Of a stretch of DNA of 64,000 nucleotides, positions 31,599-43,300 are shown in pieces. The DNA is taken from positions 1,364,001-1,428,000 of the forward strand of contig OZ345362.1 in NCBI GenBank assembly GCA_977006965.1, read 5' to 3'. Each line of letters starts with the position of its first letter. Within the stretch, counting starts at the first letter, position 1. A model generated the notes under the pieces. The model had not been told where the DNA came from. It was given only the letters and a program-made list of their open reading frames with translations, and searched no databases. Made by a program: the position numbers and the translations under genes. Origin of the DNA: Phymatolithon calcareum (Eukaryota; Rhodophyta; Florideophyceae; Hapalidiales).

Positions 31599-33049
31599 GT
31601 GGCGATCCAAGCAATTGAGCCGAAATTCGAAAAACTCCCTCCTTTCTTAACTAGAGGAAGCAATCTACTACTTTATATGCTACCAGTAGCGAAGAGAAAA
31701 AACAGCGCATGAATATGGGAGACACGATTCCCTTATCGTCCTACGGATCACCTACTATGGGCACCATGATGATTACGATCCCGAGTTGCGAGGCGTACCT
31801 TCGCGTGAGAAGCAGGCGCGTACCGTTTCCATTCAGCTGTTCACTGTCCCGCAGAAGATGACCACTGTCGTGTCGTGCACTCCCTGGACGCGAGAGGGAT
31901 AGTGGGCCTCGAAAGGAATTTGTGCTGGGCTCGTCTGTCGCGGAGGCGAAGATGCGGCGGACGAAGACGAAACTCGGCCCCGATGAGAAACTCTTTTCAA
32001 AACTTGAAAACGTGTCCACCAAAATTGAAATTTTCAGTTTCTCATCCGGACACTATACAGCGTATATACGCAGGAAATTCTGTCCCGATGAGAAATTCTT
32101 TGCAAAACCTTGAACAGTTTGTACGAAGAAAGAAATTTTCGTTCATCTAAATTGACTTCAATTTCTCAAATATCAAAATGTGTGAAGCGGACATTCGTTT
32201 GTGACACGTGCTATACTTTAAATGTTAACATTGCTAGACATTGGCTCTCGATTTACGGACGTGTCTCTGGACGCTCTAATTCTTGGAACTGCTGTAGAAG
32301 TCGCGCACTTGACTTCACAAAATCAGTTGTACCTTCAACACGAGTTCAGTCTCAGCGACAAATCAGAGGGTGCGACACTGACGTACAACTCAGATGAGTT
32401 CCAGATGCGTAAACATCGGCTAGGCCATTGAGGGCGCATCCAGGCTGCACAGAGTTACTATATTGCGAAACAAACGCACGAGACACACGAACAAACTGTC
32501 TTGATTCTCGACAATCACGTAAATTCGACCCGACAATGGCTCGTATATTTGTAATACTAAATCAAAACATACAAACTTGTCTCGAACCGAATCATTAAGG
32601 TTTCAGCTTCGTATCATCCACGTCTGTAGGCTACTTAAGAGCCCAATGCACATGCACATTTCGCTCGCCATTTCCCGACATTACGCCAGTGCCCCTCAAC
32701 ACAGCATGGCAGACACTTCTCTCAGCACCCGTCGGCATGGATGTCCCTCAAGAGCCAGCCGGCGGCGGTAATGATGATGGTGAACGTGGCTTGAAGATCC
32801 GGCGAAAGATGGCGGCAAACAAGGAGCTCCAAAAGGTTTCCACCTTTCGAACATAAGAGCCATGACGGCCACGTCTTCCGCCAACGGCTGCATTCGAATA
32901 GACATATCTAAGCAAGACCATCTGCTGACCGCCCTCGAAGAGCACGAGAAAACGCTCGGAACTCGTTGCGGTGTTTAGTTTTGGTCTGCACTAATGTCCT
33001 TCCGGATGAAAATCCTGGCGAGATTGTAGACAATGTAGTATTTGAGTAG
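31599..33049. other. Intergenic stretch, no gene
   Basis: Nothing recognised on either strand apart from the direct repeats at 31978-32116. Short frames at 32110-32431 and 32577-32945 have no family features. Confidence 0.35.
31978..32116 (+). repeat. Pair of ~30 bp direct repeats
   Basis: CCCGATGAGAAACTCTTT... near 31979-32008 recurs as CCCGATGAGAAATTCTTT... near 32084-32115, about 106 bases apart. An inverted TTTCTCATCCGG copy of the core lies between them (about 32038-32049). Confidence 0.65.
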
Positions 33050-34270
33050 TTGTTCATATCCGCTTTGTTCCTTCACCTCTGCATGCGAAGCGTGCAGTTA
33101 GATGGATGGACGACATCTTTGAACCTATTCAAAGTCACTTTAAAGACTGTGTCGAAGAGCACCCGTCCAGGAGTCCGTCAGCACACTTGCCTCAACGATG
33201 CGTCACCTCTACGCTCTCGACGCAAATTTTAATAGCGCTTGAAAGACGCTTGTCCGACAACTTTCGTCGCCGAGAAGCCTCCCACTTCGCAAGTCTCATG
33301 GCGCAGAGAGTGCATGTCGTTTCCGAAAAAAAACTGGAAAATATTTAAGCGAGATGAGGAGAAGGCAGCCCAATTCGTCATTGACTGTTGTACAACGTCC
33401 GATGAGCGTTCTCCAGACGAAAGCATTCTAGCGTTTTGTGCTGCTCCCAACTTTAAAAGCTGGTCGGAGCCTCTGAAAGAAGTCGTCCGACACTACCGGC
33501 CAGAATTCAGTCCAATGCGCAGGAAGACTACGCAGCCGGGAGAGATCGAAAAATTCCATTACCAGTGCAAAACCAACGTTGGCCTCTATGCTGAACATCA
33601 CCCACTTATTTAGGGGGGAGCGCTGCTACCGTTTTGGAAAGAATACGCCTAGTCCTGGACAAAGTCAGCCGTCTTCAACATAAAGTGACGCTCTCGCCCA
33701 TGAAAGATGGTACCGCGCGCAGATGCCTCCGGATGACTTAATTCCGCGTCTCGCATGGTTGGACAACGAGAAACCTTTGAAAGTTTGCCTCGGGTATGGC
33801 AGAGTAGAATAAGTCAAGCTAAGCTAGGCAACACTCGTCACTGTCCTAGCTTTCCGTGGATTACACATGGCTCCTCCCTCATTCCCGTTGCTCCCCAAAT
33901 TTGGTCTTACCACAACATTCGCCCGATACGATCGACACTCACTCGTCACTACGCTCATCACCGATGGCGTATCGCTTCTACCCAAGACTTCATAGATTTG
34001 ATAGGCTGCGCGTTTCCACCTCCATAGTAAGGAAAGCGTCAAAAGAAATCAAGAGAGCTGCGACGAAAAACATGGGCGGCGCCCTTCGACGCCAATCCCT
34101 TGGCTGATAACCGTTGTAACGACCGACAACCTGTAGGTCAAGGTCGTCTTGGATACTTTGGAGACGACTGCGCAAGCAGAGTTCAAACCAGGCTTCGTGC
34201 ACCGGACAAGAAGGACGTGAACGCAGCGCTCAATATGGGAACATGCGGTGTCCACGTGCGCTTTGGAAGC
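33050..34270 (+). pseudogene. Broken coding region with a TnpB/Fanzor-like C-terminal motif
   Basis: Near 34205-34270 one frame reads LRAPDKKDVNAALNMGTCGV before a stop. D-V-N-A-A-x-N is the RuvC-III end motif of TnpB and its eukaryotic relatives (Fanzor). Upstream, KPLKVCLGYGRVE (about 33772-33810) could echo the RuvC-II glycine strand. Frames at 33106-33348 and 33239-33613 are unrecognised. No zinc-finger CxxC is seen and stops interrupt everything. Hairpin and repeat structures follow directly at 34251-34500. The assignment rests on one short motif and is speculative. Confidence 0.25.
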
Positions 34271-34437
34271 TAGCGTCGCCGACGCTGCGTCGGGCGTTTC
34301 TAACTCGTTTATTACCCTGCATGGTCAGTGGTAGAGACACCAGACATTCTTATCCATATTGTATGGATAAGAATATCTCATGTCTCTACCACGTGCTCTT
34401 TGGAAAGGGGCGTCAGGCGTTTCTAACTCGATGATTT
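34251..34437. repeat. Imperfect direct repeats flanking a 31-bp-arm hairpin
   Basis: CCACGTGCGCTTTGGAA ... GGCGTTTCTAACTCG (34252-34307) recurs as CCACGTGCTCTTTGGAA ... GGCGTTTCTAACTCG (34389-34430). Between them lies a hairpin with arms 34328-34358 and 34362-34392 (28 of 31 pairs, 3-base loop). TGTATGGATAAG recurs again at 34474-34485. This looks like a miniature inverted-repeat element or the structured end of a mobile element. Confidence 0.7.
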
Positions 34438-34991
34438 CCCCTTCATTTTACTTTTTATTTCCCTGTATGGATAAGTGTCTTGTGAGTAGAGACACAAGTT
34501 GTGCCTCTATTGTGTATTTGCGAATTTCGCTTTGCTTTTTCCCTTTGTCTTGTATAGATATGTTGGTAACTATTAAATAAAAATCTTCTTTTCTTCTTCT
34601 TCGGTCTTGTATGAAAGGGTAGGAATGTTACGGCCTTTAGATGACAATAAACAGCTGAAGTCAAGTTTTTACTATATTTTTAGTTTGCTGCGCCGCTCCT
34701 GACGGCTCAACAGAGATCAATACGCACTAATTCAATCACATGCGTGTATCTCATGTATTAAAACCCCCAAAGCAAAAAATACCAGCACCTCACCAAAGGG
34801 ATAACGATGTTCACACTTCGCAAGCCTTCACAAATAAGTCAATTCACGTACTTTCCTCAAGTCAATACGAATCGAGCAAGTTCTTGACATCGCTCAATGG
34901 TTCCAGAGCGGCGGCCACTTTGTCAAACCCCAAGGCCTGCATCGAAACAAGCGAGAAGAGATCCAAATGTTGCACCAGCAGTCTGACGCCA
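34438..34991. other. 3' flank of the Tudor-domain gene, no gene
   Basis: T-rich and stop-dense, including a TTCTTC-repeat near 34587-34601. It probably holds the 3' end of the minus-strand gene at 34992. A plus-strand frame at 34740-35351 overlaps that gene and is its shadow. Confidence 0.4.
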
Positions 34992-37703
34992 TTACGACGT
35001 GGCAGTTATTGGAGACGACCAAGAAATCACCGACATATCGTCAACCTTCATCACTCCCGGCTCAAGAACATCCCACGCCTGGTCTTCCTGCGTCAAGTCG
35101 CGGTCCTCCAAGTTGTCGTCCTGAGTATACAGCAATCGGTACCGGAAAGAGTCTATAAATTGCACCACGAACGCCTCGAACGGCACCTTGGTCTTTCCTT
35201 TTCCAAACTTCTCCTCAGAGCGTCTCTGGTCCTCCACGAACTCTTCGGCGTACTCCCCATGCCAGTACACGAAGAGGCGCTTCCCGACCAGCCCATTCCT
35301 GTCCCACGGCTCCGTTCCGGGACCCTCCTTCACCCACTCTCTCTTCGATAGATCCAGCACCTCCGTGCTCTCATCCGCCACATAATACACTTTGTGCATC
35401 CTGTTGTTGAGTCCATTGTCCTGAAAACCCACGACCAGAGCTACGTAGTTGCCACCGTTTCCGGGCCAGCGGACCGTGATGCATTCCCCAACAAGCTCCG
35501 ACCCAGGTCCAATCTCCTTGGGAGATGACGCTCTGCGAGCCCTCTTGTTAACCGTCATTCTGTCGTCGTCGCGCGCAGAGGACGATCTGCGTCTCGAACC
35601 GCGAGCAGAACCGGCACCGCGATTGCGATTTGGGGACGGATGCTCGACGTCGAGGGCTAGACGCTTTGAAAGCGTGTCGATCTCCTTCTCAGTCAATAAC
35701 CTGTGATTCTCTTCTGTAAGCCGAACTTGCATATTACCTCCGGTGGCGTCGCAGAACGCAACAAAGTGTGTCTGCTTCGGTTGAAAGTATGCCTCCACAT
35801 ACGCCTTGCGCTGGCTTTCACCGACAGTAAGGGCAATGTATTTACTCACCCGGCTCTGAGCAAACACGTCAGTGGTTCTCGGGGAATTGGCGACCCAAGC
35901 AGCATCTTCAGCATCCGACACTGTGTTTGTATCTTCGTCCTTTTCATACACTCGTATAGTGGCCGGGAGAATAGGCCCAGGAATCTCGGCAATCGTTGGC
36001 TTGGTTTCATCTTTTGTCGCCTTCATCTCAGCCTTCGTCGGCTTGATTTCAGCTTTCGTCGCCGAATCCAACAGGTTCAAATTCTCTTCAGTGAGTGGCT
36101 TCAGCATGGCCGTGTCGACGGCAGACCCAAACACAATAGCACCTGGTGACGCAGAATCTTCCTTCTTCTCAGCCTCCATACTTGAACCATTCGCATGAGT
36201 GTCCATCAGAGTAGCTGTGTTTCCGGGAGTAGGCGCAGGGGCCGGTACAGCACCGCCAAAAGGGCCAGACACAAGCGCTGCGATGTTCGAGTTCGACGGA
36301 CCGGGCTCCGGGAATTCATCCATGCTTATATCGGGAAAGACGACTGCAGCTTTTTCCGCGACCTTCTCTTCTTCAATTTCTGCCATGGCCGCGGCCGCAT
36401 CGGCAGCGGAGGCGGCCATACCAGCAGCTTCCACCTGGGTGACAAATTTGGTGCTTCCCTGAGCAGTGACGACTGTTTGCTGCTCAACCAAAGTACCTGG
36501 TACGGATTCGGCCTCAACAGGCTCAGTAGGAGTAGGGTCAGTTTTTTCATTCCCAGCAGGGGCAGACATTGAGGGTGGCGTGGGTTGCATATACTGTGCC
36601 TCGAGACTAGCCGCCCCATGCACGGATGCCGCCTCTGTGGCAGAAACTAACTTGGCAGTTGCACCAGGTGTGGGTGCCTGCGGGACAGAGGGCTGAAGCT
36701 CTGTTGCAAATTTTCCAGCCACATCTGGGGCAGTCTCGGAAGCGTCACCTACAGACCTGTGGGGTTGTGTGGCCGATTGGTCCACTGCAACTTCGACGGA
36801 AGAAGGAAGATCCTTGGGAGCCATGGCTGCGCTCGCGGTGGTCTCATTTTCTTTGGGTGTCCTTTGAGTGGCGACCTTAGAAACCTTATCGTCATCCTGA
36901 CCTTTCGCCATTACATCAGCATTTGTCGTTGGAACCACGGCTAGGTGATCTGCGTTGCCAGAGGATACGATTTCCTCTTCAACCCGGCCACGAGGTCCAG
37001 GCCCACGAGCGTTTGCCGGCACAGAAGCATCAAGGACTGCCGCCAAAGCAGGCTCCGGGGGCTCCAGCTCGACAGGACCCTTTTCAGGGTTTACGGTTCG
37101 AATGACCTCACCCCTGACATTGTCTATAACAATGTACTTCACGCTGCTCAAGTCAACCGTCGCAATGAAATCGTTGGCGAGATAAACGACTAGGTGCATA
37201 ACAGGCTTCGGCGCAAGGGTAGCAGCGGGGTCGCTGGGTGGCTCTACGGGCTCGTCATCAATGATCACGTCGTGCACACATGCACGGAAATCCTTCTCTG
37301 GCTCAGCAGGATTTAGAGTGTCACTGCTCTTGGCTGGCAAGATTATAAGCTGGCCAAGAAGTGCATGGCGACCTTCAGGATCCGGGTCAGGAATGACCTC
37401 GTCGACCGGTTTCCACTTCCTCTTCGCCAATGACAATTCTTCGATACTGTCGTCGGAGTAATACAGAACCTTGTGATACTTGGTCCTTGGATTGTAGTCA
37501 ATGCAACGCGCATCGTAAAACGACTTGTCCTGTGGCCATGAAATAGAGATGCGGCGACCGATCAAATCGGCGGCGGCCCTCTTCTTCCGAGGAGCGCGGG
37601 TGGGGGTTATGGTGCGCTGGATTGCCGCCATCGCCCCGACAGAGGCACGTCGGGACGGGCGACCCGACGGCGTGCTCGAAGCGCTAGGACCTGGCGCCGA
37701 CAT
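34992..37703 (-). CDS. Large Tudor-like domain protein, probable chromatin factor
   Basis: 903 residues from ATG 37703; the open frame continues 21 bases further only to a TTG. Basic N-terminus (SGRPSRRASVGAM, APRKKRAAADL), then a Tudor-like module at about 47-100: LIGRRISISWPQDKSFYDAR, YNPRTKYHKVLYYSDDS. The middle is long, alanine/proline/acidic and probably disordered (about 250-600). Two further modules follow at about 745-890: LVGECITVRWPGNGGNYVAL, MHKVYYVADESTEVLDL, then LVGKRLFVYWHGEYAEEF and RLLYTQDDNLEDRDL. Each has the pattern G-x-x-hydrophobic-x-W...Y-x-A/x...YYxDDS, as in Tudor/PTM/PDS5-type modules that bind modified histones or DNA. A KKxAR/SxxK-rich basic linker precedes the last pair. 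Intronless. The role in chromatin is inferred from fold and basic patches. Confidence 0.65.
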   Translation of the reverse strand: MSAPGPSASSTPSGRPSRRASVGAMAAIQRTITPTRAPRKKRAAADLIGRRISISWPQDKSFYDARCIDYNPRTKYHKVLYYSDDSIEELSLAKRKWKPVDEVIPDPDPEGRHALLGQLIILPAKSSDTLNPAEPEKDFRACVHDVIIDDEPVEPPSDPAATLAPKPVMHLVVYLANDFIATVDLSSVKYIVIDNVRGEVIRTVNPEKGPVELEPPEPALAAVLDASVPANARGPGPRGRVEEEIVSSGNADHLAVVPTTNADVMAKGQDDDKVSKVATQRTPKENETTASAAMAPKDLPSSVEVAVDQSATQPHRSVGDASETAPDVAGKFATELQPSVPQAPTPGATAKLVSATEAASVHGAASLEAQYMQPTPPSMSAPAGNEKTDPTPTEPVEAESVPGTLVEQQTVVTAQGSTKFVTQVEAAGMAASAADAAAAMAEIEEEKVAEKAAVVFPDISMDEFPEPGPSNSNIAALVSGPFGGAVPAPAPTPGNTATLMDTHANGSSMEAEKKEDSASPGAIVFGSAVDTAMLKPLTEENLNLLDSATKAEIKPTKAEMKATKDETKPTIAEIPGPILPATIRVYEKDEDTNTVSDAEDAAWVANSPRTTDVFAQSRVSKYIALTVGESQRKAYVEAYFQPKQTHFVAFCDATGGNMQVRLTEENHRLLTEKEIDTLSKRLALDVEHPSPNRNRGAGSARGSRRRSSSARDDDRMTVNKRARRASSPKEIGPGSELVGECITVRWPGNGGNYVALVVGFQDNGLNNRMHKVYYVADESTEVLDLSKREWVKEGPGTEPWDRNGLVGKRLFVYWHGEYAEEFVEDQRRSEEKFGKGKTKVPFEAFVVQFIDSFRYRLLYTQDDNLEDRDLTQEDQAWDVLEPGVMKVDDMSVISWSSPITATS

Positions 37704-38875
37704 AGTGATCAACAATGGGAACAATTAGCAAACGCGTGCGCAATGCAACAGGAGAAATTCAATTCGGAGAGAATTGATCAGCGCGGCGGGTGGAGCACCG
37801 TGACCACAGTCGCAGTGCTCGCGATGGGGGAGAGAGAATTGCGAGGTCTTGTAAAAGAAAGGCAGGAAATGTTGATACTCAGGGGGTGAGCTGTTGGTGT
37901 GGTGCGGACGAGGCGAACATGACTCTGCGCTGGGAAGGTCTGACAATGTATGCTGTGGTCGGGTTCCTAAATTTTGGGTCGACCCGATCGGGTTCGGTGG
38001 ATGCGGATTTTGATCCTTGTGTTTTGTAGTTAATTTTTCTCAAGGTTTTCATATTTGGCTTGTGCATTATGCTGAAATATGAGCATATTTTACAGAATTT
38101 CAGGGTTAAAAGAACTGCGCTATTGAGTGGTATTCAAGCACCATGTTTCCCGCCAAATATTTTCGGTGTGTTACTCGACAAGTCATTGGCCCACGTCTTA
38201 ATCACTGTTGGGACACTTTTTGTAAGCGCGTTATGCTTGAAGGCACACTGAGGAGCTCTTGAGAGCTCAAATCTTAACCCATGGAGGACCTGTGAGCCGG
38301 CGTAGCCCCTAGGTTGCGTCTCTTGGAATCGAATGTTCGCTACACCCGTTATTCTCGACTCTTGAAAAAGAGAACTAGACTGGACTGCCCGAGGGGAGTT
38401 TAAAAAGTAATACTCGGCAAGTAGATCTACCTTCTCTTGAAGAGGCTCGATCGGAATTCCGATCGAGCCTCCTCGTTACGAGTCATCAAACATTGGCGAG
38501 ATGTCAAGATTATCTTCATTCAGATTTGAGCCAATAAGGTTGGGCAGTACAAAAATATATCAAACACAGCCATACGGTGCGGGGTGCTTGACACGTCGTG
38601 TCAGCGCTGGCCAGCATGTCCCGCTGCTGTAGCTGTCCACATACTGTCGAACTGTATGTCATTCGTGTCATACGTATTCCTCACCTGCTGGTCCTTGGCT
38701 GGTACTGGGAGAGACGAATACCATACTTCCCCTTCACATCCACCGACAGTTTCAACACCGCCGACCTCCGTCCACAGGGGATAAACTCGGCGTCCAACTG
38801 CATGCGTTCCGATACACCGCAGTCTCCACATTCCACATCAAATTCATTCAGGCGTAGCTACCGATTCTCTCCACA
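37704..38875. other. Divergent intergenic region, Tudor-domain gene to PI synthase
   Basis: 1.17 kb without a supported gene; contains the 30 bp perfect palindrome at 38442-38471. Promoters of both divergent genes should lie here. Confidence 0.5.
38442..38471. repeat. 30-bp perfect palindrome
   Basis: GAGGCTCGATCGG + AATT + its reverse complement, with no mismatches. The first 13 bases pair with the last 13, and the centre AATT is self-complementary. Confidence 0.95.
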
Positions 38876-39535
38876 ATGCCAGCCGTGGGTCCGAAGTGGC
38901 CTGCAGCGTTGTACGTGCCGAATCTGGTCGGCTACTTGCGTATCGTTTTGACAGTGATCGCCTTTATGGACTGGCGCTCCCCGGCACATTTCTTCTGGAA
39001 TTACTACTTTGGTTTTGCGCTGGATGCGGTGGACGGGCTCGCAGCTCGTGTGTTGAATCAATCGTCCGAATTTGGCGCTCAACTTGACATGCTCACTGAT
39101 CGTTGCGCTACCGGCGCTCTGTTGACACTTTTGGCAGCACTTTATCCCCGCGCCGCTCCCCTCTTTGTGTTTCTGATATTCCTGGACGGATACTCGCATT
39201 GGCTGCAGATGCTAGCTGGGCATTGCGCGGGCTCCGCGTCGCACAAGACCGCTGGTCGTGGCCGCCTCCTTGCGCTTTACTACTGGAGACCTGTTCTCAC
39301 GGTCGTATGCTCGTTGAACGAGATGTGTTTCCTTATGCTTTATGTCAAAGCGTTTGTCACTGGACCGATGCTATTCGGCAATGTTCCAGCTGCGGATGTC
39401 CTCCTCTACATGTCCGTCCCTGTCTGTGTGTTGAAGCAGGTCATTTCAATTACCCAAGTTGTTTCGGCACACTACACTATTTCCGACGCTCTGGATGCGA
39501 TGTCGAGCGCTAAGGATGACGGCAAGGTGATGTGA
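38876..39535 (+). CDS. PIS1: CDP-diacylglycerol--inositol 3-phosphatidyltransferase (PI synthase)
   Basis: 219 residues, a typical length. The CDP-alcohol phosphotransferase signature is exact: D53-G54, A57-R58, G67, D71 and D75 in DGLAARVLNQ SSEFGAQLDM LTD (D-G-x2-A-R-x8-G-x3-D-x3-D). The start YVPNLVGYLRIVL and the loop GHCAGSASHKT are features of eukaryotic PI synthases. The enzyme joins inositol to CDP-diacylglycerol in the ER membrane to make phosphatidylinositol; five or six hydrophobic segments are visible. It is intronless, with start context CACAATGCC. It is divergent from the Tudor-domain gene. Confidence 0.95.
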   Translation: MPAVGPKWPAALYVPNLVGYLRIVLTVIAFMDWRSPAHFFWNYYFGFALDAVDGLAARVLNQSSEFGAQLDMLTDRCATGALLTLLAALYPRAAPLFVFLIFLDGYSHWLQMLAGHCAGSASHKTAGRGRLLALYYWRPVLTVVCSLNEMCFLMLYVKAFVTGPMLFGNVPAADVLLYMSVPVCVLKQVISITQVVSAHYTISDALDAMSSAKDDGKVM

Positions 39536-40358
39536 TCGATTCCGACATGATTGAATATTATGTTGCGGTAGCAAGTATCTGTGCTTTCTATCCAGGCTCG
39601 AGAGTATGGCACGCAAGGGGGGTTAGTTGGCTTACTTTATTTTGCACATCGTTAAGACGAGTGAAACTTTCAGTCATACACCTCGTGCTTCTGCAAACTG
39701 AAGGTAGGACGCGAGGATCTGGAGTCGTGTGGGACAGGCTACGCCTCGTTTCAATGACCCAAGGTTGCCAGATTTAATCCCATTTTTTGAGACAAGTTGC
39801 ACGAACTTTCAAAAATATGCACTGCCAACCACTCCTCGAATTGTGCAGTCTAATTTTTCAAAACTTTTGGATATTTGCTGGTGGACTGCCCACAGTGCAC
39901 AAAATCCTAACGACATGCTGAAACTTACTGTCAGCTCCGTATCTCATTTTTGAAATTCAAGGATTCCCAAAACTCGGGATTCCTGGCCCGGAGCTTATTG
40001 GAGTGAAATTCAGGCGACCCAAGGGTCAGTCGCAATGCAATGCAATGCAACCGCCCCATAGGCCGTCTGAAACATTGATTGAGTTTCCCCATATCACTTG
40101 CAACATTGGGATACACGATCAATGTTACTGAATAATCTTACAACAATCCAGGGAAGACTTTTTTGGCGTTAGGAGCTTCGAGAACCTGCTCAGATTCAGA
40201 CACTGTGGTGTTTTCTGTTTTGCAGCTCAAGGACTCACACCTGACGCTGGTGCTGTAAACGCCTTGGAATTTTTTAGATGTGCTTTCACCATATGCTCTC
40301 GCTTAAAGAGCCAATTGATGAAGTGCACGGTTATCGGAACTTCTTTTTGATCTTAAAG
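39536..40358. other. Intergenic, PI synthase to URB1-like gene
   Basis: No gene. Both flanking genes end here (convergent). A short tandem (AATGC)x3-4 lies near 40033-40050. Confidence 0.5.
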
Positions 40359-43300
40359 TTATTCCCGTCGAGCTCGTTTCCTAGAGTGTGACGCGAACGG
40401 TGCGTCAAGAGTTCTAACTAGCTTGTCACTTCTATCTACATTTCTCAGAGTTAGTGTTGCCTTCTCAGCGCTTTCTCGAAGTGAGCTGCCGAATTGAATG
40501 AGTTCTGCCAGAACGCGTGCCGAGAATTCTTTCTTCACGACATCGTATCGTTGCTCAATGTCGTCATCAAGACGATTTGGCACAACGCCTGGTACTAATT
40601 CCGCAACTCTCAATACCAAGCTCGACAATGGCGATTTCCGACATAACAAGGCGATAGAGGCAACAATCGTCCAAATGCTGCTCTGCTCGTTGCTTAACAC
40701 TTTCGCCGTTTCAAAGACGGCACGCTCAAGTTCCCTGCTGTCCAGATCCGGACTTTTGCGGATAATCACGCGCGCCAAATATGCTTCCGCCATAATTCTG
40801 CCACTGCAACTCGGTTTCTTTGCTTCGTCAGACTCCAATGCCCATGTTTTTCCGATAGAATCCCAAAGCCTCTCGATGATAGAAAAGGCAGGGTTATCCA
40901 ATGCATGCTGTGTCATTAACAGAGCTAACGAATTTTTGCAATCCTCTTTCTCTTCCAACGAATCAGGTACAGCCTCCAATTGCTTGTGCACGAACTTGAA
41001 GTTAAACTCATGAAGCTTTTGCAGACGATTTGCCAGTCGCGATATTGCCATTGCGCAATCAATAATTCGCTTGACATCGTGTAGTCTAAGATTGCCATGT
41101 TCTGACGTTTCCAATGCCTGTACCAATACCCTTAACGTGTTACTCAGACATATTGCATGTTCGTCTTGGTCATGGTCATCCGGTAGCGAGGACACCACTG
41201 CGGAAAGGGCGCCGCAGCGAAGCATCAAATGCTGAACTCGGTTTTCAACAGGGTCAGTATGTTGCGGAACGAGGCACGATCCGAAAGCGTGCATTCGGCA
41301 AAGTTGGAGTGCAACCTGACCATGCGGAAACCGTTTGGGCACAATAGACAGGACCCTCACAGCCTTGTCGCGTACGGCGGGATCTGCTCCGAGAGCGCTC
41401 CCAGCAAGCATCAAGACGCTGTCGTAAATCCTTCGTCTTCTCGCAACATGGTGATCATGAAGAGACCACATTCCATCTTCGATGATGTCAAGTGCAAGTA
41501 AGCGCATAGCCTTAACATCGGACCCAACATTCGTGCTGTGAAGTAAATGAATGACACCTTCGCAGTCATTTACGTCCAGTACAGGCTGTCGGAGCAAATT
41601 ACGCATAACAGAAGTGTATGCCCCATGAGTAGGACGTAGCAAGATGCGCAGCGCATGATGGAACCAACTGGCAAACAACGGCGGCACTTGTTGAAGCGGT
41701 TCACCAACGGAATCCTTCAGCACCTGCAGCATAAATGCTACCTGAATCCGATCTTTGTACAATGTTGCGGCCGAGCCTTGCAAGTTGCCATATTCAGGAC
41801 CCACAGCTTTAGATAAGCCATCCAGAGCCGCGTACGCTTCCGTTCGCAAACCTTCATTGGGCGACGCAATGGCGCTAATTGCAACTCTTAGAAGACCGCC
41901 ACTTGTGACAAGGCCAAGATCCAACACTGCAGAATTTCGACAATAAACCGCATACTCTGCTCCAAGCCGAAGCACTCTAAGAACAAATGCAGGGTCATAT
42001 GGCATCAAAGCGATATTACAATCAGAGGGAAATATTTCTGTTTTCCGCTGTCCCAGATTACTACACTGGTGTTGTTCCAAGATGTGCATCGATGTCGCCC
42101 GCAAGCGCCCAGGTTTCAAAATAGGAACAACATTCGCTGCCAACGGCGCGAAGAAACGTGCGCGGTAGTCAGGGAGACCTTTCATTCTTCGAAAATCGCC
42201 CTTCTTCAAACAAGACCGGATTGTCGACATTGCATCAATAACATCTCGATCAAACGCACTTGCAGATGCGAAGAATGAAAATGAAGGTTGGCAAAATACT
42301 TCTTCAATTTTTGTCAGAGCTAATGCTGAACGCGCATCCATCCCGATCGTGTACAAATAATTGCTTGCCGTTCCAATAATTTTGGCGAAGCTATGCAACA
42401 CTGCAGAGCAGGCGGCTCGCAAAGCATCAGTCCTTTTCCTTGATCGATCACCGATGTATGCAAAACAGTTCGAAAATTCGCCAAAGGAATGAAGCACAAG
42501 CCTGTTCAAATTGACAGAGAGTTCTTGAACTCTATTCACCCGTTCAATGCATTCTAGCAATGTTGCCAACTCCATGAGCGTATGGATTTCACGTTGTGAA
42601 ACATTTGATTTTTGTTCTCCATAATCATCTTCACTCACCGCTCGCATTAACGAAACACCCGTTGTCTTGAACGCAGCTTGCAAGAAGTTGCACAATCGCT
42701 TTGTGTCTTCGTATTCTTCCGAGTGGTGTTTAACGTGACCCTTTGGCGCCGGTGCGAGAGCCAATAGGTTCTTGATAGCATGCACTGGACCAAAGTGGAC
42801 CCAGGGCAGCACAGATTCTTCGTTGTTAGTAAGTTGTAGTACAATAAGTTGAAGTAAGTTTCTTGCAGCCTTTTCTGTTTCGTCGCCTATGCTGCTTCCG
42901 GATAAAAGACCACAACCGATAGCCCACCAGATAGACGCGGGTCCTATATCTGAACTGGGACCATTTTCAATGAGAGCTGCAATTGCATTTGCAGACGATT
43001 GCTGTATAGCAATGTTGGCGCCAAATTCATATGCACTTTTCAATATACCCCTTGATTCATTCGCACGAAACCCAGCACGATCTTGGAATTGCCAAGATCC
43101 TCCCACCGCAATTGTGGTTAAGTAGTCGCAAGTCAATCCACAATTGTTCTTTTCTCGGCGCTTTGATAAAAATGCCAAAATCGGAAGATACGCCTCTGGA
43201 TGCGCGCGAATTGCACTGCTTTCCATAGCCACGATGACTTGCATGCTGGCTATCGCCATAGACGGGATGTTTTGCAAGATCGATACGAAGGGTTGCCAAG

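Noticed and set aside
35703-36572. Long plus-strand frames opposite the Tudor-domain gene
   Set aside because: They are antisense shadows of a GC-biased low-complexity coding region; no domain, no start context.
38268-38345. Possible tRNA-like sequence (AGCCCC..., GGAATCGAATG)
   Set aside because: No acceptor-stem pairing or anticodon arm could be drawn.
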